Source: Aliiroseovarius sp. S1123 (GTDB taxonomy: Bacteria > Pseudomonadota > Alphaproteobacteria > Rhodobacterales > Rhodobacteraceae). Taken from it: a DNA stretch of 64,000 nucleotides. The notes under the pieces are model-generated. The model ran no database searches and was not told the origin of the DNA. It was given only the letters and a program-made list of their open reading frames with translations. How positions within the stretch are numbered: position 1 is the first letter of the stretch; each line of letters starts with the position of its first letter. The position numbers and the translations under genes were made by a program. Shown piece after piece: positions 34,673 through 42,734 of this stretch. The stretch spans positions 1 through 64,000 of the forward strand of contig NZ_JALKBE010000007.1 in assembly GCF_023015885.1 (NCBI RefSeq). The letters are read 5' to 3'.

Positions 34673-37600
34673 CTACAGATCCAGCGCAATCTCTCCGCCC
34701 GGGTCTTTCGCACGGCTTTGGCACAGGATCATCGCACCCTCGCGCTGGGCGTTGGACAGGACGAAGTCGCGGTGCTCGACATCGCCCGCCAGCACGCCGC
34801 ATTTACACACACCGCAGATCCCGTCCGAGCATTTGACGTCGACATGGAACCCGGCGTCGTTCAAGGCGTCCGCCGCCGTCTGGTCTTCCGAAACCGCGAT
34901 CGTGCGGCCATCCTTCAGACGCAGAGTGAAGGGATGGTTTTCATAATCCGGTTGTTCGGGCACGCTGAAATATTCCAGATGCCGCGCGTCCTCGGGGATG
35001 CCTTGGCGTTCCGCAGCCTGCATCACCGCGTCCATATAGCGATCTGCCCCACAGGCATAAACATGCGCGCCTTCTGGGGCGTCTGTGAACACAGTATCAA
35101 AATCCGCTCGGCTGCCTTCGTCCGAGAAATGCAGATGCACCTTGTCCGCCCACGGCATCGCCGCCAGATCATCCAGATACCCCGCATCCTTCCGGCTGCT
35201 GGCCGAGTAATGCAGCGTGAAATCGGCACCAAGCGCGTGCAGGCGGTGCGCGAAGGCAATCATCGGGGTGATGCCAATGCCGCCGCCCATCAGGAAGGTC
35301 TTGGGCGCATCCTCGACCAGTTCAAAATGATTGATGGGGTGCGAGACGAAGACCTTGCGGCCCTCGGTGAAGATGCGGTGCAAAAGGGCCGAACCGCCAC
35401 GCCCCTCGTCTTCGCGCAGGACGCCGATCTGATAGCGGCTGCGGTCAGCCGGATCGCCGGACATCGAATACTGCCGCAAGAAATCCGGCGAGACGAGCAC
35501 GTCCAGATGCGCCCCGGCGGTCCATGCGGGCAGGTCGGATCCGTCCAACGTGGACAGCTCGTATTTCGTGACGCCCGGCGTCATCTGCTCGATCTTCGAT
35601 AGGGTCAGTTGCAGGACCGGGCTGTCGTCCGGCACCACATAGCGGTGGACCATCGACATGTCCCCGCGCGCCTTTCGCTCGCGGTACTCCTTGGCCGAGA
35701 TCAGCGCGTCATAGGCAGCAATCCCCGCCTCGCGATCCATCGGGAACGGGTAGGGATAGGGCGGCGGGGCCAGCGGCGCGGGATAGGTGGCGAGGGTTTG
35801 GTCCTCGGGCTTCAGGTCAATCTCGCGCTGAAGGTCACGGCGGTTCGTAGGTTGCACAGGCGCGTGGTATCCGCCATCCTCGCCAAGCTCCAAATCCCAC
35901 CACCATTTCTTGACCTCGTTCAGCCCGCCATTGCCAACCGCATCATCGAGCTTCGCCAAAACAGGCGCCGCGCCGGGAAGGTTCGAGGCCGCCCAGCGGA
36001 ACGGTGTCTGAGAAAACAGCCCTTCAAGGTTCCACGGGCAGGTCTTCATACAGCGCCCACACATCGCGCCGCCCGGCTGGGTCACGCGATAGGTGGTGCA
36101 TTTTTGGCTGTCGGATTTCCAAATCTCATAGCCGTTGAACATCTTCTTCGGCCCGGCGGTAATCGCGCCCGAGGGGCATTCCCGCGCGCATTTGTTGCAA
36201 GCCTCGCAGAAGCGCTGCAGGCCGAAATCAATCGGCTTGTCATGGGCCAGCGGCATGTCGGTTGTCACCGCGCCGGATTTCAGGCGGGGGCCAAGTAGGG
36301 GATGCAGAATAACCTCGCCTATCCGGCTGATCTCGCCCAATCCGGCAAGAAGCAGAAGCGGCGGTTGCAGCACCGTGCCGTCCATCACTGTATGCGCCTT
36401 GGCCGAGTAGCCAAGATTGCGGATCTGCTGGGCGATGACGCCGCCAATCAAGGAAAACCGCAGATAGGCGCGCATGGATTGGCTGACCGCGATCCAGTCA
36501 TCGCCGGACGCGCCCTCCATCGTTTCAAATCCCTGATCCACGATCATGGAAATCGCGTTGTTGTGGGGCGGCACGATCTCGGCCCCCGTCGCGTCGTGGC
36601 TGTACCAGACCCAGTCGGGGCAGCGGCTGGTGCCCGCCGCGTCGATCCCAAGGAAATAGCTGGCGGCACGCAGCGCGGCGGCGTTCTGTTCCGCATCCGT
36701 TGGGCGTGCGCCGTCGGCCACGGGGCCGTCTTGCAGTGGCGTAAAGACCCCAAGCGCGCGGCGCTGGGCATAGCTGGGGGCAGCTTTGCGCACATACATC
36801 CCGCCCGAGGAGCTCTCGTGCAGGTGCTTACCCATGTCGCCAAACTGTGCGCGGGCGAACATGTCAGAGCGTTTTGGCACGCGGGCAACGTTTTCTTCGT
36901 CGATATAGGATGTGGGCTGGTCGACACGCTTCAACCGCTCGAAGGGTAGCGGGCCTTGAGCGTAGTCGCGCCGCGCATAGGGATCACGGTTCAGGCCAGA
37001 TTTCGCGCTGTCCATGCCCAGCGTCCACCGCAAACCAGTCATGTTCGACTGTTCCGCCTCGGGGGCAAGGGGGCGGTCGGCCGTGTTCTCAAGATCGGTG
37101 GTGACGACGGCAATGCCGAAATGGTCCCCGATCCACGGGGCACGTGGGCCGTCCGGCGTTGCCCATGTCAGCCCGGCTTGCACGGACAGTCGAGACATCC
37201 AGACATCGCTGGCCGCACCCGTGTGGGCCTTCGCGTCGAACCCCAGAAGCCGCAGATAATTCGCAATGACGATGGCGGTTTCCGAGGACAGAAGACAGGC
37301 GCGGTGATCCTGCGCGTCCATGATCCAATCCGCGCCCGGCTCGTCCGGGCGGGGCTCGCGGTGGTGTTCGTACAGAAAGACTATCGCATGGCTGTGACCC
37401 GACACGGGGCGGATGCCGGCAGACAGGCTTTCCTTCAGCTCGGCCATCAGCGTGTCGATGCCAGCGGCCAGCGTCCGGACCTCGCGCGTCTCTAAGGCGG
37501 TGACCAGCTCTTGAATGCCGGGGTTCTCGGCGGGCGTGTCGCGCAGCGCGTCCGCGTCCAGCCGCGTGATGCCAACCATCGACGCGTCCGCGAAATAGCC

Positions 37601-37870
37601 AAAGGCTTTCAGGTGACGGGCGCGCGCGTCTGGATCATCGGGAATGGTCGAGCGGGTTGGATTGACCTCTCCGTCCCGGATCGCGTCCAGCGCCGCCTGA
37701 TAGGGGGCCATTGCGTTGACAAGGCTTTCGGGGCGGTCGGGCCGGTCAAAGGACAGGTGCGGGTCCGGGGCAAGTTGATCCAGTCCTGCCGCCGTATCGC
37801 AACGGTGCAAGCGTTCAAGCGGGTAGGGGCCCAGATCCACGGGCCGATTGCGGGTCGAAAACAAGCGCAT
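34673..37870 (-). CDS. rdhA: self-sufficient reductive dehalogenase (RdhA fused to FMN/2Fe-2S reductase)
   Basis: A 1065-residue protein. The first 620 residues form a cobalamin-dependent reductive dehalogenase core built from two related halves (KAHTG near 215, KAHTV near 491). The clusters are C555-x2-C558-x2-C561-x3-C565-P and C591-x12-C604-x2-C607-x3-C611-P, the RdhA pattern. There is no Tat signal and no RdhB anchor gene, so it is a cytoplasmic catabolic type like BhbA and NpRdhA, which remove halogen from aromatic acids or phenols. The C-terminal 330 residues resemble phthalate dioxygenase reductase: flavin motif RQYSMSG (799-805), NAD(P) loop GGGIGITPM (862-870), and 2Fe-2S ligands C1014-x4-C1019-x2-C1022 and C1050. 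It lies behind a TetR gene on the same strand. The substrate is unknown. Confidence 0.9.
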   Translation of the reverse strand: MRLFSTRNRPVDLGPYPLERLHRCDTAAGLDQLAPDPHLSFDRPDRPESLVNAMAPYQAALDAIRDGEVNPTRSTIPDDPDARARHLKAFGYFADASMVGITRLDADALRDTPAENPGIQELVTALETREVRTLAAGIDTLMAELKESLSAGIRPVSGHSHAIVFLYEHHREPRPDEPGADWIMDAQDHRACLLSSETAIVIANYLRLLGFDAKAHTGAASDVWMSRLSVQAGLTWATPDGPRAPWIGDHFGIAVVTTDLENTADRPLAPEAEQSNMTGLRWTLGMDSAKSGLNRDPYARRDYAQGPLPFERLKRVDQPTSYIDEENVARVPKRSDMFARAQFGDMGKHLHESSSGGMYVRKAAPSYAQRRALGVFTPLQDGPVADGARPTDAEQNAAALRAASYFLGIDAAGTSRCPDWVWYSHDATGAEIVPPHNNAISMIVDQGFETMEGASGDDWIAVSQSMRAYLRFSLIGGVIAQQIRNLGYSAKAHTVMDGTVLQPPLLLLAGLGEISRIGEVILHPLLGPRLKSGAVTTDMPLAHDKPIDFGLQRFCEACNKCARECPSGAITAGPKKMFNGYEIWKSDSQKCTTYRVTQPGGAMCGRCMKTCPWNLEGLFSQTPFRWAASNLPGAAPVLAKLDDAVGNGGLNEVKKWWWDLELGEDGGYHAPVQPTNRRDLQREIDLKPEDQTLATYPAPLAPPPYPYPFPMDREAGIAAYDALISAKEYRERKARGDMSMVHRYVVPDDSPVLQLTLSKIEQMTPGVTKYELSTLDGSDLPAWTAGAHLDVLVSPDFLRQYSMSGDPADRSRYQIGVLREDEGRGGSALLHRIFTEGRKVFVSHPINHFELVEDAPKTFLMGGGIGITPMIAFAHRLHALGADFTLHYSASSRKDAGYLDDLAAMPWADKVHLHFSDEGSRADFDTVFTDAPEGAHVYACGADRYMDAVMQAAERQGIPEDARHLEYFSVPEQPDYENHPFTLRLKDGRTIAVSEDQTAADALNDAGFHVDVKCSDGICGVCKCGVLAGDVEHRDFVLSNAQREGAMILCQSRAKDPGGEIALDL

Positions 37871-37887
37871 GTCGGTCGTCCATTTTA

Positions 37888-37909
37888 CCGGGCAGATCGG
37901 CTGGCCCGG
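37888..37909 (-). promoter_or_regulatory. hairpin in the rdhA leader
   Basis: CCGGGC/GCCCGG (37888-37893 with 37904-37909, 10-base loop) lies between tetR and rdhA, about 18 bases before the rdhA start. It could stabilise or modulate rdhA mRNA. The tetR-rdhA gap is only 106 bases, too short for a full cobalamin riboswitch. Confidence 0.4.
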
Positions 37910-37976
37910 TCAGGTCTTTAAGGTGCTAGAATACCCAAAGCATGGATGGAAAACAGACGCTAGAAGAAAATTGGAT

Positions 37977-38594
37977 TCAATATCCGTTCCGTGTGCGAAA
38001 ACGCCGGATCTCGCTGTTCGACGGGGTTTGACCGGTGAAAAGCTGGACATAACGCGGGACGCGGTCGATCCGGCCGGTAGGGTCCTCTTTGATCTCCATC
38101 GCGATATAGCCGACTTGCGTGTACAGAATGGTCATGGTCCTGACCTCGGCATCATCCGGGGTATAGCCGTAGCGCTCGAACATGGACTTAATGGCAGCTT
38201 TGCGCAGGGCGTCAGCGGCTTCCACCCGTCGCTTCAGCTCCGGATCATGGTCGGCCCAATTTCGAATGGCGCGATCAAGCTGTGCGTCGAACAGGTCATT
38301 TTGGAACCAGCAATCTTGCAGGTTGAACATCGCCTCACAGATCGTCTCGGCATAGAGCGCGCATTGGGCGACCAGATTGCCGGTGTTCTTGTCCTCCCAC
38401 CGTTTAATCATAGCGTCCAGCAGCGCCTCGCGGTCGCGGAAGTGGTGGTAAAATCCGGTGCGCGTCAGGCCCAGGCGTTTTGCCAACGGGAGGATCTTCA
38501 CACCGTCCACTCCGGCTTCAAGCAGCAGGTCAAGCGCTGCATCAAGCCACATGCGTTCCGAGGCGCGCGGGCGGGGTATGTCGTTTTTAGCCAT
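37977..38594 (-). CDS. TetR/AcrR-family regulator of the rdhA region
   Basis: A 205-residue TetR-type regulator. The N-terminal helix-turn-helix (about 12-58) includes LDAALDLLLEAGVDGVKILPLAKRLGLTRTGFYHHFRDREALLDAM. The ligand-binding C-terminal domain is divergent and holds ENLQDCWF-like aromatic residues (here MFNLQDCWFQNDLFD). It is encoded directly upstream of and in tandem with rdhA, and divergent from the methyltransferase gene at 38681. The 86-base intergenic region has a perfect palindrome, its probable operator. It plausibly represses both directions until a haloaromatic or methylated amine ligand binds. Confidence 0.9.
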   Translation of the reverse strand: MAKNDIPRPRASERMWLDAALDLLLEAGVDGVKILPLAKRLGLTRTGFYHHFRDREALLDAMIKRWEDKNTGNLVAQCALYAETICEAMFNLQDCWFQNDLFDAQLDRAIRNWADHDPELKRRVEAADALRKAAIKSMFERYGYTPDDAEVRTMTILYTQVGYIAMEIKEDPTGRIDRVPRYVQLFTGQTPSNSEIRRFRTRNGY

Positions 38595-38614
38595 AGTCTC
38601 GCATCATAGGTGAC

Positions 38615-38630
38615 TTGACACATGTGTCAA
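38615..38630. promoter_or_regulatory. perfect 16-bp palindromic operator
   Basis: TTGACACATGTGTCAA is a perfect palindrome, centred 28 bases before the tetR start and 58 bases before the methyltransferase start. The size and position fit a TetR-dimer operator controlling both divergent promoters. The outer flanks GGTGAC (38609-38614) and GTCACC (38638-38643) form a further dyad. Confidence 0.75.
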
Positions 38631-38636
38631 ATCAGA

Positions 38637-38651
38637 TGTCACCTGTGTCAA
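38637..38651. promoter_or_regulatory. second, imperfect operator-like site
   Basis: TGTCACCTGTGTCAA repeats the right half of the main operator (TGTGTCAA) 21 bases further on, about two helical turns, with an imperfect left half. It may be a secondary TetR site near the methyltransferase promoter. Confidence 0.5.
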
Positions 38652-38680
38652 CTATGCGACTCATGACAAGGGAGGACGTG

Positions 38681-40240
38681 ATGAGCGAACCCAGCACAGG
38701 ACGGCGGCGCAGCCGTGGAAAGCGGGAGGCACGCGATGGTGCGCCAGGGCAGAACCCGCATCTGGAGCGTCCGTATATCAAGCGCGGCATCCCTACTTAC
38801 GACATCCTTGGTGAAGACGCGTTGCAGCAGATCGAGGCAACAGCCGACCGCATTATGGCCGAGATCGGTATCGAGTTTCGCGATGATCCCGATACGGTCG
38901 AGATGTTTCGCAAGGCCGGCGGTGAGGTCACGCAGCTGGACGACACGCGGTGGAATATCAAGTTCGCGCCCGGCATGATCCGCGAGATCCTGAAGACAGC
39001 ACCGGCGGTCTTTACTCAGCACGCCCGCAACCCTGCCAACAATGTCGAAATCGGCGGGGACAATGTGGTCTTTGCGCCCTCGTATGGCAGCCCTTTCGTG
39101 ATGGATCTGGACAAGGGTCGCCGCTATGGCACGCTTGAGGATTTCCAGAACTTTGTGAAGCTGGGTCAGATGAGCCCGTGGCTGCACCACTCCGGCGGCA
39201 CGGTGTGCGAACCGACCGATGTGCCGGTGAACAAACGCCATCTGGATATGGTCTATGCACATATGCGCTATTCCGACCGGCCGTTTCTTGGCTCGGTCAC
39301 CGCGCCAGAACGCGCCGCCGACAGTGTCGAGATGTGCCGCGTGCTGTTCGGCGCGGATTTCGTCGACCAGAACTGCGTCATCATGGGGAACTTCAACACC
39401 ACCAGCCCCTTGGTTATGGACGGGATCACGACGCAGGGCATTCGCGAGTATGCCAAGGCGGGGCAGGGCTCGATTCATTTGCCGTTTTTGCTGGGCGGGG
39501 CGGTGTCGCCTCTGACGATGGCTGGGTCCATCGCGCAATGTCTGGCGGAAAGCATGGTGTCCTGCGCGGTGGCACAGCTGGAACGTCCGGGCGCACCGGT
39601 GGTTCTGGCAAGCTTTCTCAGCTCGATGTCGTTGCGCTCGGGTTCACCGACATTCGGGACGGCAGAGCCCGCGGTGGGCAGTCTGGTCTATGGCCAGCTG
39701 GCACGCCGCTTGAACCTGCCACTTCGCTGTGCGGGCAACTTCTCGACCTCGAAACTTCCCGATGCACAGGCGATGCAGCAGGCGATGATGTCGATGATGT
39801 CGGCGGTGCAGTGTGGGGCGAATTATCTGCTGCACTCGGCGGGCTTCTTGGATGGGCTTCTGTCCATGTCCTACGAAAAATTCATGCTGGATCTGGACCT
39901 GTGTGGCGCGCTGCATTCCTATTACGATGGGGTCGTGGTGAACGAGGATACGCTGGGCTTTGACGCGTTGGCCGAAAAAGGACCGGGTGAGCATTTGTTC
40001 TCAACCGCCCATACTTTGCGGCACTACAAAACCGCCTATTACGACAGCGCGCTGGACGACAATCAGCCGTGGGAGACATGGGACGAACAGGGAGAGATTG
40101 ACATGGCGACCCGTGCGAACCAACGCTGGAAGGCGCAGCTTGCGGCCTATGAGGCGCCCGCGATGGATCCAGCAACGGACGAGGCGCTGAAGGACTTTGT
40201 CGCACGCAAGAAGGCCTCGATGGAAGATGCTTGGTATTAA
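38681..40240 (+). CDS. MttB-superfamily corrinoid methyltransferase homologue (non-pyrrolysine)
   Basis: A 519-residue member of the trimethylamine methyltransferase (MttB) superfamily. No in-frame amber codon is needed, so it is of the glycine-betaine-methyltransferase (MtgB-like) kind, without pyrrolysine. ATG 38681 follows GGGAGGACGTG; a TTG frame from 38615 would cover the operator. The N terminus is basic (GRRRSRGKREARDG). Conserved parts are LHHSGGTVCEPTDVPVNKRH, GNFNTTSPLVMDGITTQGIREYAKAG and NYLLHSAGFLDGLLSMSYEKFMLD. Relatives transfer a methyl from quaternary amines to a corrinoid protein. No corrinoid protein (MttC-like) is encoded in the window. Confidence 0.85.
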   Translation: MSEPSTGRRRSRGKREARDGAPGQNPHLERPYIKRGIPTYDILGEDALQQIEATADRIMAEIGIEFRDDPDTVEMFRKAGGEVTQLDDTRWNIKFAPGMIREILKTAPAVFTQHARNPANNVEIGGDNVVFAPSYGSPFVMDLDKGRRYGTLEDFQNFVKLGQMSPWLHHSGGTVCEPTDVPVNKRHLDMVYAHMRYSDRPFLGSVTAPERAADSVEMCRVLFGADFVDQNCVIMGNFNTTSPLVMDGITTQGIREYAKAGQGSIHLPFLLGGAVSPLTMAGSIAQCLAESMVSCAVAQLERPGAPVVLASFLSSMSLRSGSPTFGTAEPAVGSLVYGQLARRLNLPLRCAGNFSTSKLPDAQAMQQAMMSMMSAVQCGANYLLHSAGFLDGLLSMSYEKFMLDLDLCGALHSYYDGVVVNEDTLGFDALAEKGPGEHLFSTAHTLRHYKTAYYDSALDDNQPWETWDEQGEIDMATRANQRWKAQLAAYEAPAMDPATDEALKDFVARKKASMEDAWY

Positions 40241-40248
40241 CGTGGGAA

Positions 40249-40307
40249 GGGGGCTTTGCCCCCGCGTCTGCGACGCTCCCCCAGGATATTTGTGACAAGA
40301 AAATGCG
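40249..40307 (+). repeat. dispersed intergenic repeat, copy B
   Basis: A GGGGGC-TTT-GCCCCC hairpin is followed by a short GCGTC/GACGC arm and the core at 40278-40303. Bases 40283-40307 are identical to 60358-60382. It lies between the methyltransferase stop and the next gene, so the two genes may still be co-transcribed through it. Confidence 0.85.
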
Positions 40308-40337
40308 GGTAAGAAAGCCCCAAGCCGAGAAGGATGG

Positions 40338-42383
40338 ATGATGTCGAACGATCCACTTTTGCAGCCGTATCAATTGGGGCATCTGACCCTGAGAAACCGG
40401 ATCATGACCACCAGCCATGAACCGGCCTATCCCGAGGATGGGATGCCGAAAGCGCGCTATGCGGCATATCATGCTGAACGGGCCAAGGCAGGTGTGGCGA
40501 TGACCATGACGGCGGGGTCAGCGGCCGTTTCGAAGGACAGTCCGCCCGTTTTCAACAACATCCTCGCCTATAAGGACGAGGTTGTGCCGTGGATCCGTAA
40601 TCTGACTGATGCGGTGCACGAACATGGCGCGGCTTGCATGATTCAGCTGACCCATTTGGGGCGGCGGACGGGGTGGAACAAGGGCGAGTGGTTGCCGCCC
40701 GTCTGTTCAACGCCGCATCGCGAACCTGCCCACCGCGCCTTCCCGAAAATGGCCGAGGACTGGGATATATCGCGGATTATTTCCGACTTCGCGGATGCGG
40801 CCGAACGGATGAAAGAAGGTGGCATGGATGGGGTTGAGGTGATGACCCACGGGCATTTGCTGGACCAGTTCATCTCGCCCCTGACCAACCGCTTGGACGG
40901 CCCCTATGGCGGCGATCTTGCCGGGCGGATGAAGCTGACGATGGATATCATTGAAGCCGTGCGCACCCGCGTGGGACGTGAGTTCATCGTGGGCGTCCGC
41001 TTTGCGCCTGACGAGGTTGAATCCGGCGGAATTGATCCCGATATGGGGCTGGAGATCGCGCGGATGCTGCGCGACTGCGGGCATGTGGATTATCTGAACA
41101 TCAACCGGGGCCGCATTCATACGGATCCCGCGATGACCGACATGATCCCCATTCAGGGTGCGCCTGCGTCTCCGCATTTGGATTTCGCGGGGCGGGTCCG
41201 CAAAGAGGTCGGGATGCCCACCTTCCACGCCGCGCGCATACCGGATGTCGCGACCGCGCGTCACGCGGTGGCCTCTGGCCAGTTAGACATGGTCGGTATG
41301 ACGCGCGCGCATATGGCTGATCCGCATATCGTGAAGAAGATCATTGAAGGGCGGGAAGAGGATATTCGCCCTTGCGTCGGTGCCACCTACTGTCTGGACC
41401 GGATTTATCAGGCCGGCGATGCGCTCTGCGTGCACAACGCGGCCACGGGGCGCGAGCTGACCATGCCGCACGAGATTGCCGCTGCAGACACCCCCCGCAA
41501 AGTGGTGATCGTGGGCGCGGGGCCTGCGGGGCTTGAGGCCGCGCGGGTAGCCGCCGAGCGTGGTCACGATGTGACCGTCTTTGAAGCACAGCCTGATCCC
41601 GGTGGACAGGTGCGTCTGACCGCGCAGACGCCGCGTCGGCGCGAGATGATCGGTATCGTCGACTGGCGCATGGCGCAATGTGCGGCCCGCGATGTCACCT
41701 TCCATTTCAACACATGGGCCGAGGCCCATGACGTGACCGCCCTGAACCCCGATGTGGTGATCGTTGCCACCGGTGGTTTGCCGAACCTTGAACTGTTCGA
41801 GACCAAGGGCGAGCAGGATTTGGCGGTCAGCGCGTGGGACGTGATCGCGGGCGACGTGAAATGCGCGGGTGATGTGCTGATCTATGACGAAAGCGGCGAC
41901 CATCCGGCGCTGCAAGCCGCCGAGATCGCTTCTGAAGCCGGTGCGAATGTCGAGGTGATGACCCCGGACCGCGTCTTCGCCCCCGATATCATGGCGATGA
42001 ACCTTGTGCCCTATATGCGGTCGCTGCAGCCTAAGGGTGTGCGGTTCACTGTGACCGAACGCCTGAAAGACATTAAGCGCGACGGTAACCGCCTGAGGGT
42101 CACACTGGGCACGGATTATTCCGAGTTCACGCGTCAAGCGACCTATGATCAGGTCGTTGTGAACTATGGCACGATGCCGATGGATGATCTGTATTTCGAC
42201 CTGAAAGAGCTCTCATCCAACCGGGGTGAAGTGGACCACAACGCCCTGATCGAGGGACGTCCGCAGGCCATCAACACCAATCCCGACGGGCATTTCCAGC
42301 TTTTCCGGATCGGCGACGCGGTGTCGGCACGCAATACGCATGCCGCCATCTATGACGCGCTTCGGTTGGTGAAAGACCTGTAA
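40338..42383 (+). CDS. Old-Yellow-Enzyme-type N-demethylase (DgcA/StcD/TMADH family)
   Basis: A 681-residue flavoprotein. It has an FMN TIM-barrel of the NADH:flavin oxidoreductase family (about 1-345), a cluster region, then an FAD/NAD(P)-binding half (IVGAGPAGLEAARVA at 391-405). This is the layout of trimethylamine dehydrogenase, dimethylglycine demethylase DgcA and stachydrine demethylase StcD. The cluster Cys read C346-x2-A349-x2-C352-x11-C364, so one of the four usual ligands is Ala. Barrel marks include LTHLGRR (104-110), HGHLLDQFISPLTNRL and GMTRAHMADPHIVKK. It lies 97 bases after the MttB-like gene and probably acts on the same class of methylated amines. Confidence 0.85.
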   Translation: MMSNDPLLQPYQLGHLTLRNRIMTTSHEPAYPEDGMPKARYAAYHAERAKAGVAMTMTAGSAAVSKDSPPVFNNILAYKDEVVPWIRNLTDAVHEHGAACMIQLTHLGRRTGWNKGEWLPPVCSTPHREPAHRAFPKMAEDWDISRIISDFADAAERMKEGGMDGVEVMTHGHLLDQFISPLTNRLDGPYGGDLAGRMKLTMDIIEAVRTRVGREFIVGVRFAPDEVESGGIDPDMGLEIARMLRDCGHVDYLNINRGRIHTDPAMTDMIPIQGAPASPHLDFAGRVRKEVGMPTFHAARIPDVATARHAVASGQLDMVGMTRAHMADPHIVKKIIEGREEDIRPCVGATYCLDRIYQAGDALCVHNAATGRELTMPHEIAAADTPRKVVIVGAGPAGLEAARVAAERGHDVTVFEAQPDPGGQVRLTAQTPRRREMIGIVDWRMAQCAARDVTFHFNTWAEAHDVTALNPDVVIVATGGLPNLELFETKGEQDLAVSAWDVIAGDVKCAGDVLIYDESGDHPALQAAEIASEAGANVEVMTPDRVFAPDIMAMNLVPYMRSLQPKGVRFTVTERLKDIKRDGNRLRVTLGTDYSEFTRQATYDQVVVNYGTMPMDDLYFDLKELSSNRGEVDHNALIEGRPQAINTNPDGHFQLFRIGDAVSARNTHAAIYDALRLVKDL

Positions 42384-42385
42384 GC

Positions 42386-42712
42386 TTAAGCCTGCTGCGT
42401 GCGTTCGATATACGCGCGCAGCTCTTCAGCTTCGTGGCGGGCGTCGCGTAGACCGTCCATCGCGGCGCGCAGCTCCGCCTCGGTCTGATACAGCTGGTTG
42501 GCCATCTCGGCCTCGCGCGATTGCAGATAGGTGATCGCCTCGTCGCGGGTTTCTTCCGCGTCGTGAAGCGCCTGCGCCATCTTGTCCAGCTCGCTCATTT
42601 CGCTGCCCTGCACCTGCACGAAGCGATGGATCAGCCAGTGGGCAAACCAACCCAGCACAAAGGCCACGAAAAGAATAATGGCGGTAACGATGATAAACTC
42701 GGTTCTGTTCAT
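42386..42712 (-). CDS. small membrane-anchored coiled-coil protein
   Basis: A 108-residue protein. One N-terminal helix (FIIVTAIILFVAFVLGWFAHWLI, about 5-27) is followed by a strongly charged, Glu/Ala-rich coiled coil (about 38-106, MSELDKMAQALHDAEETRDEAITYLQ). No named domain is recognised. It lies 22 bases downstream of the OmpA-family gene on the same strand, so the two may form an operon with an envelope role. It ends two bases from the stop of the convergent demethylase gene. Confidence 0.7.
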   Translation of the reverse strand: MNRTEFIIVTAIILFVAFVLGWFAHWLIHRFVQVQGSEMSELDKMAQALHDAEETRDEAITYLQSREAEMANQLYQTEAELRAAMDGLRDARHEAEELRAYIERTQQA

Positions 42713-42734
42713 CGGGGCGGTCCTTCCGTGTCAA

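Noticed and set aside
34673-37870. Reading the dehalogenase as epoxyqueuosine reductase QueG
   Set aside because: QueG is about 350-380 residues without a flavin reductase; this protein is 1065 residues with a fused reductase and an RdhA-like second cluster spacing (C-x12-CxxCxxxC).
37871-37976. A cobalamin riboswitch before rdhA
   Set aside because: The gap is about 106 bases and shows only one small hairpin; a B12 riboswitch needs about 200 bases and a B12-box, which was not seen.
38681-40240. Pyrrolysine-containing trimethylamine methyltransferase
   Set aside because: No in-frame amber codon is read through; the frame is open for 519 codons and no pyl genes were seen.
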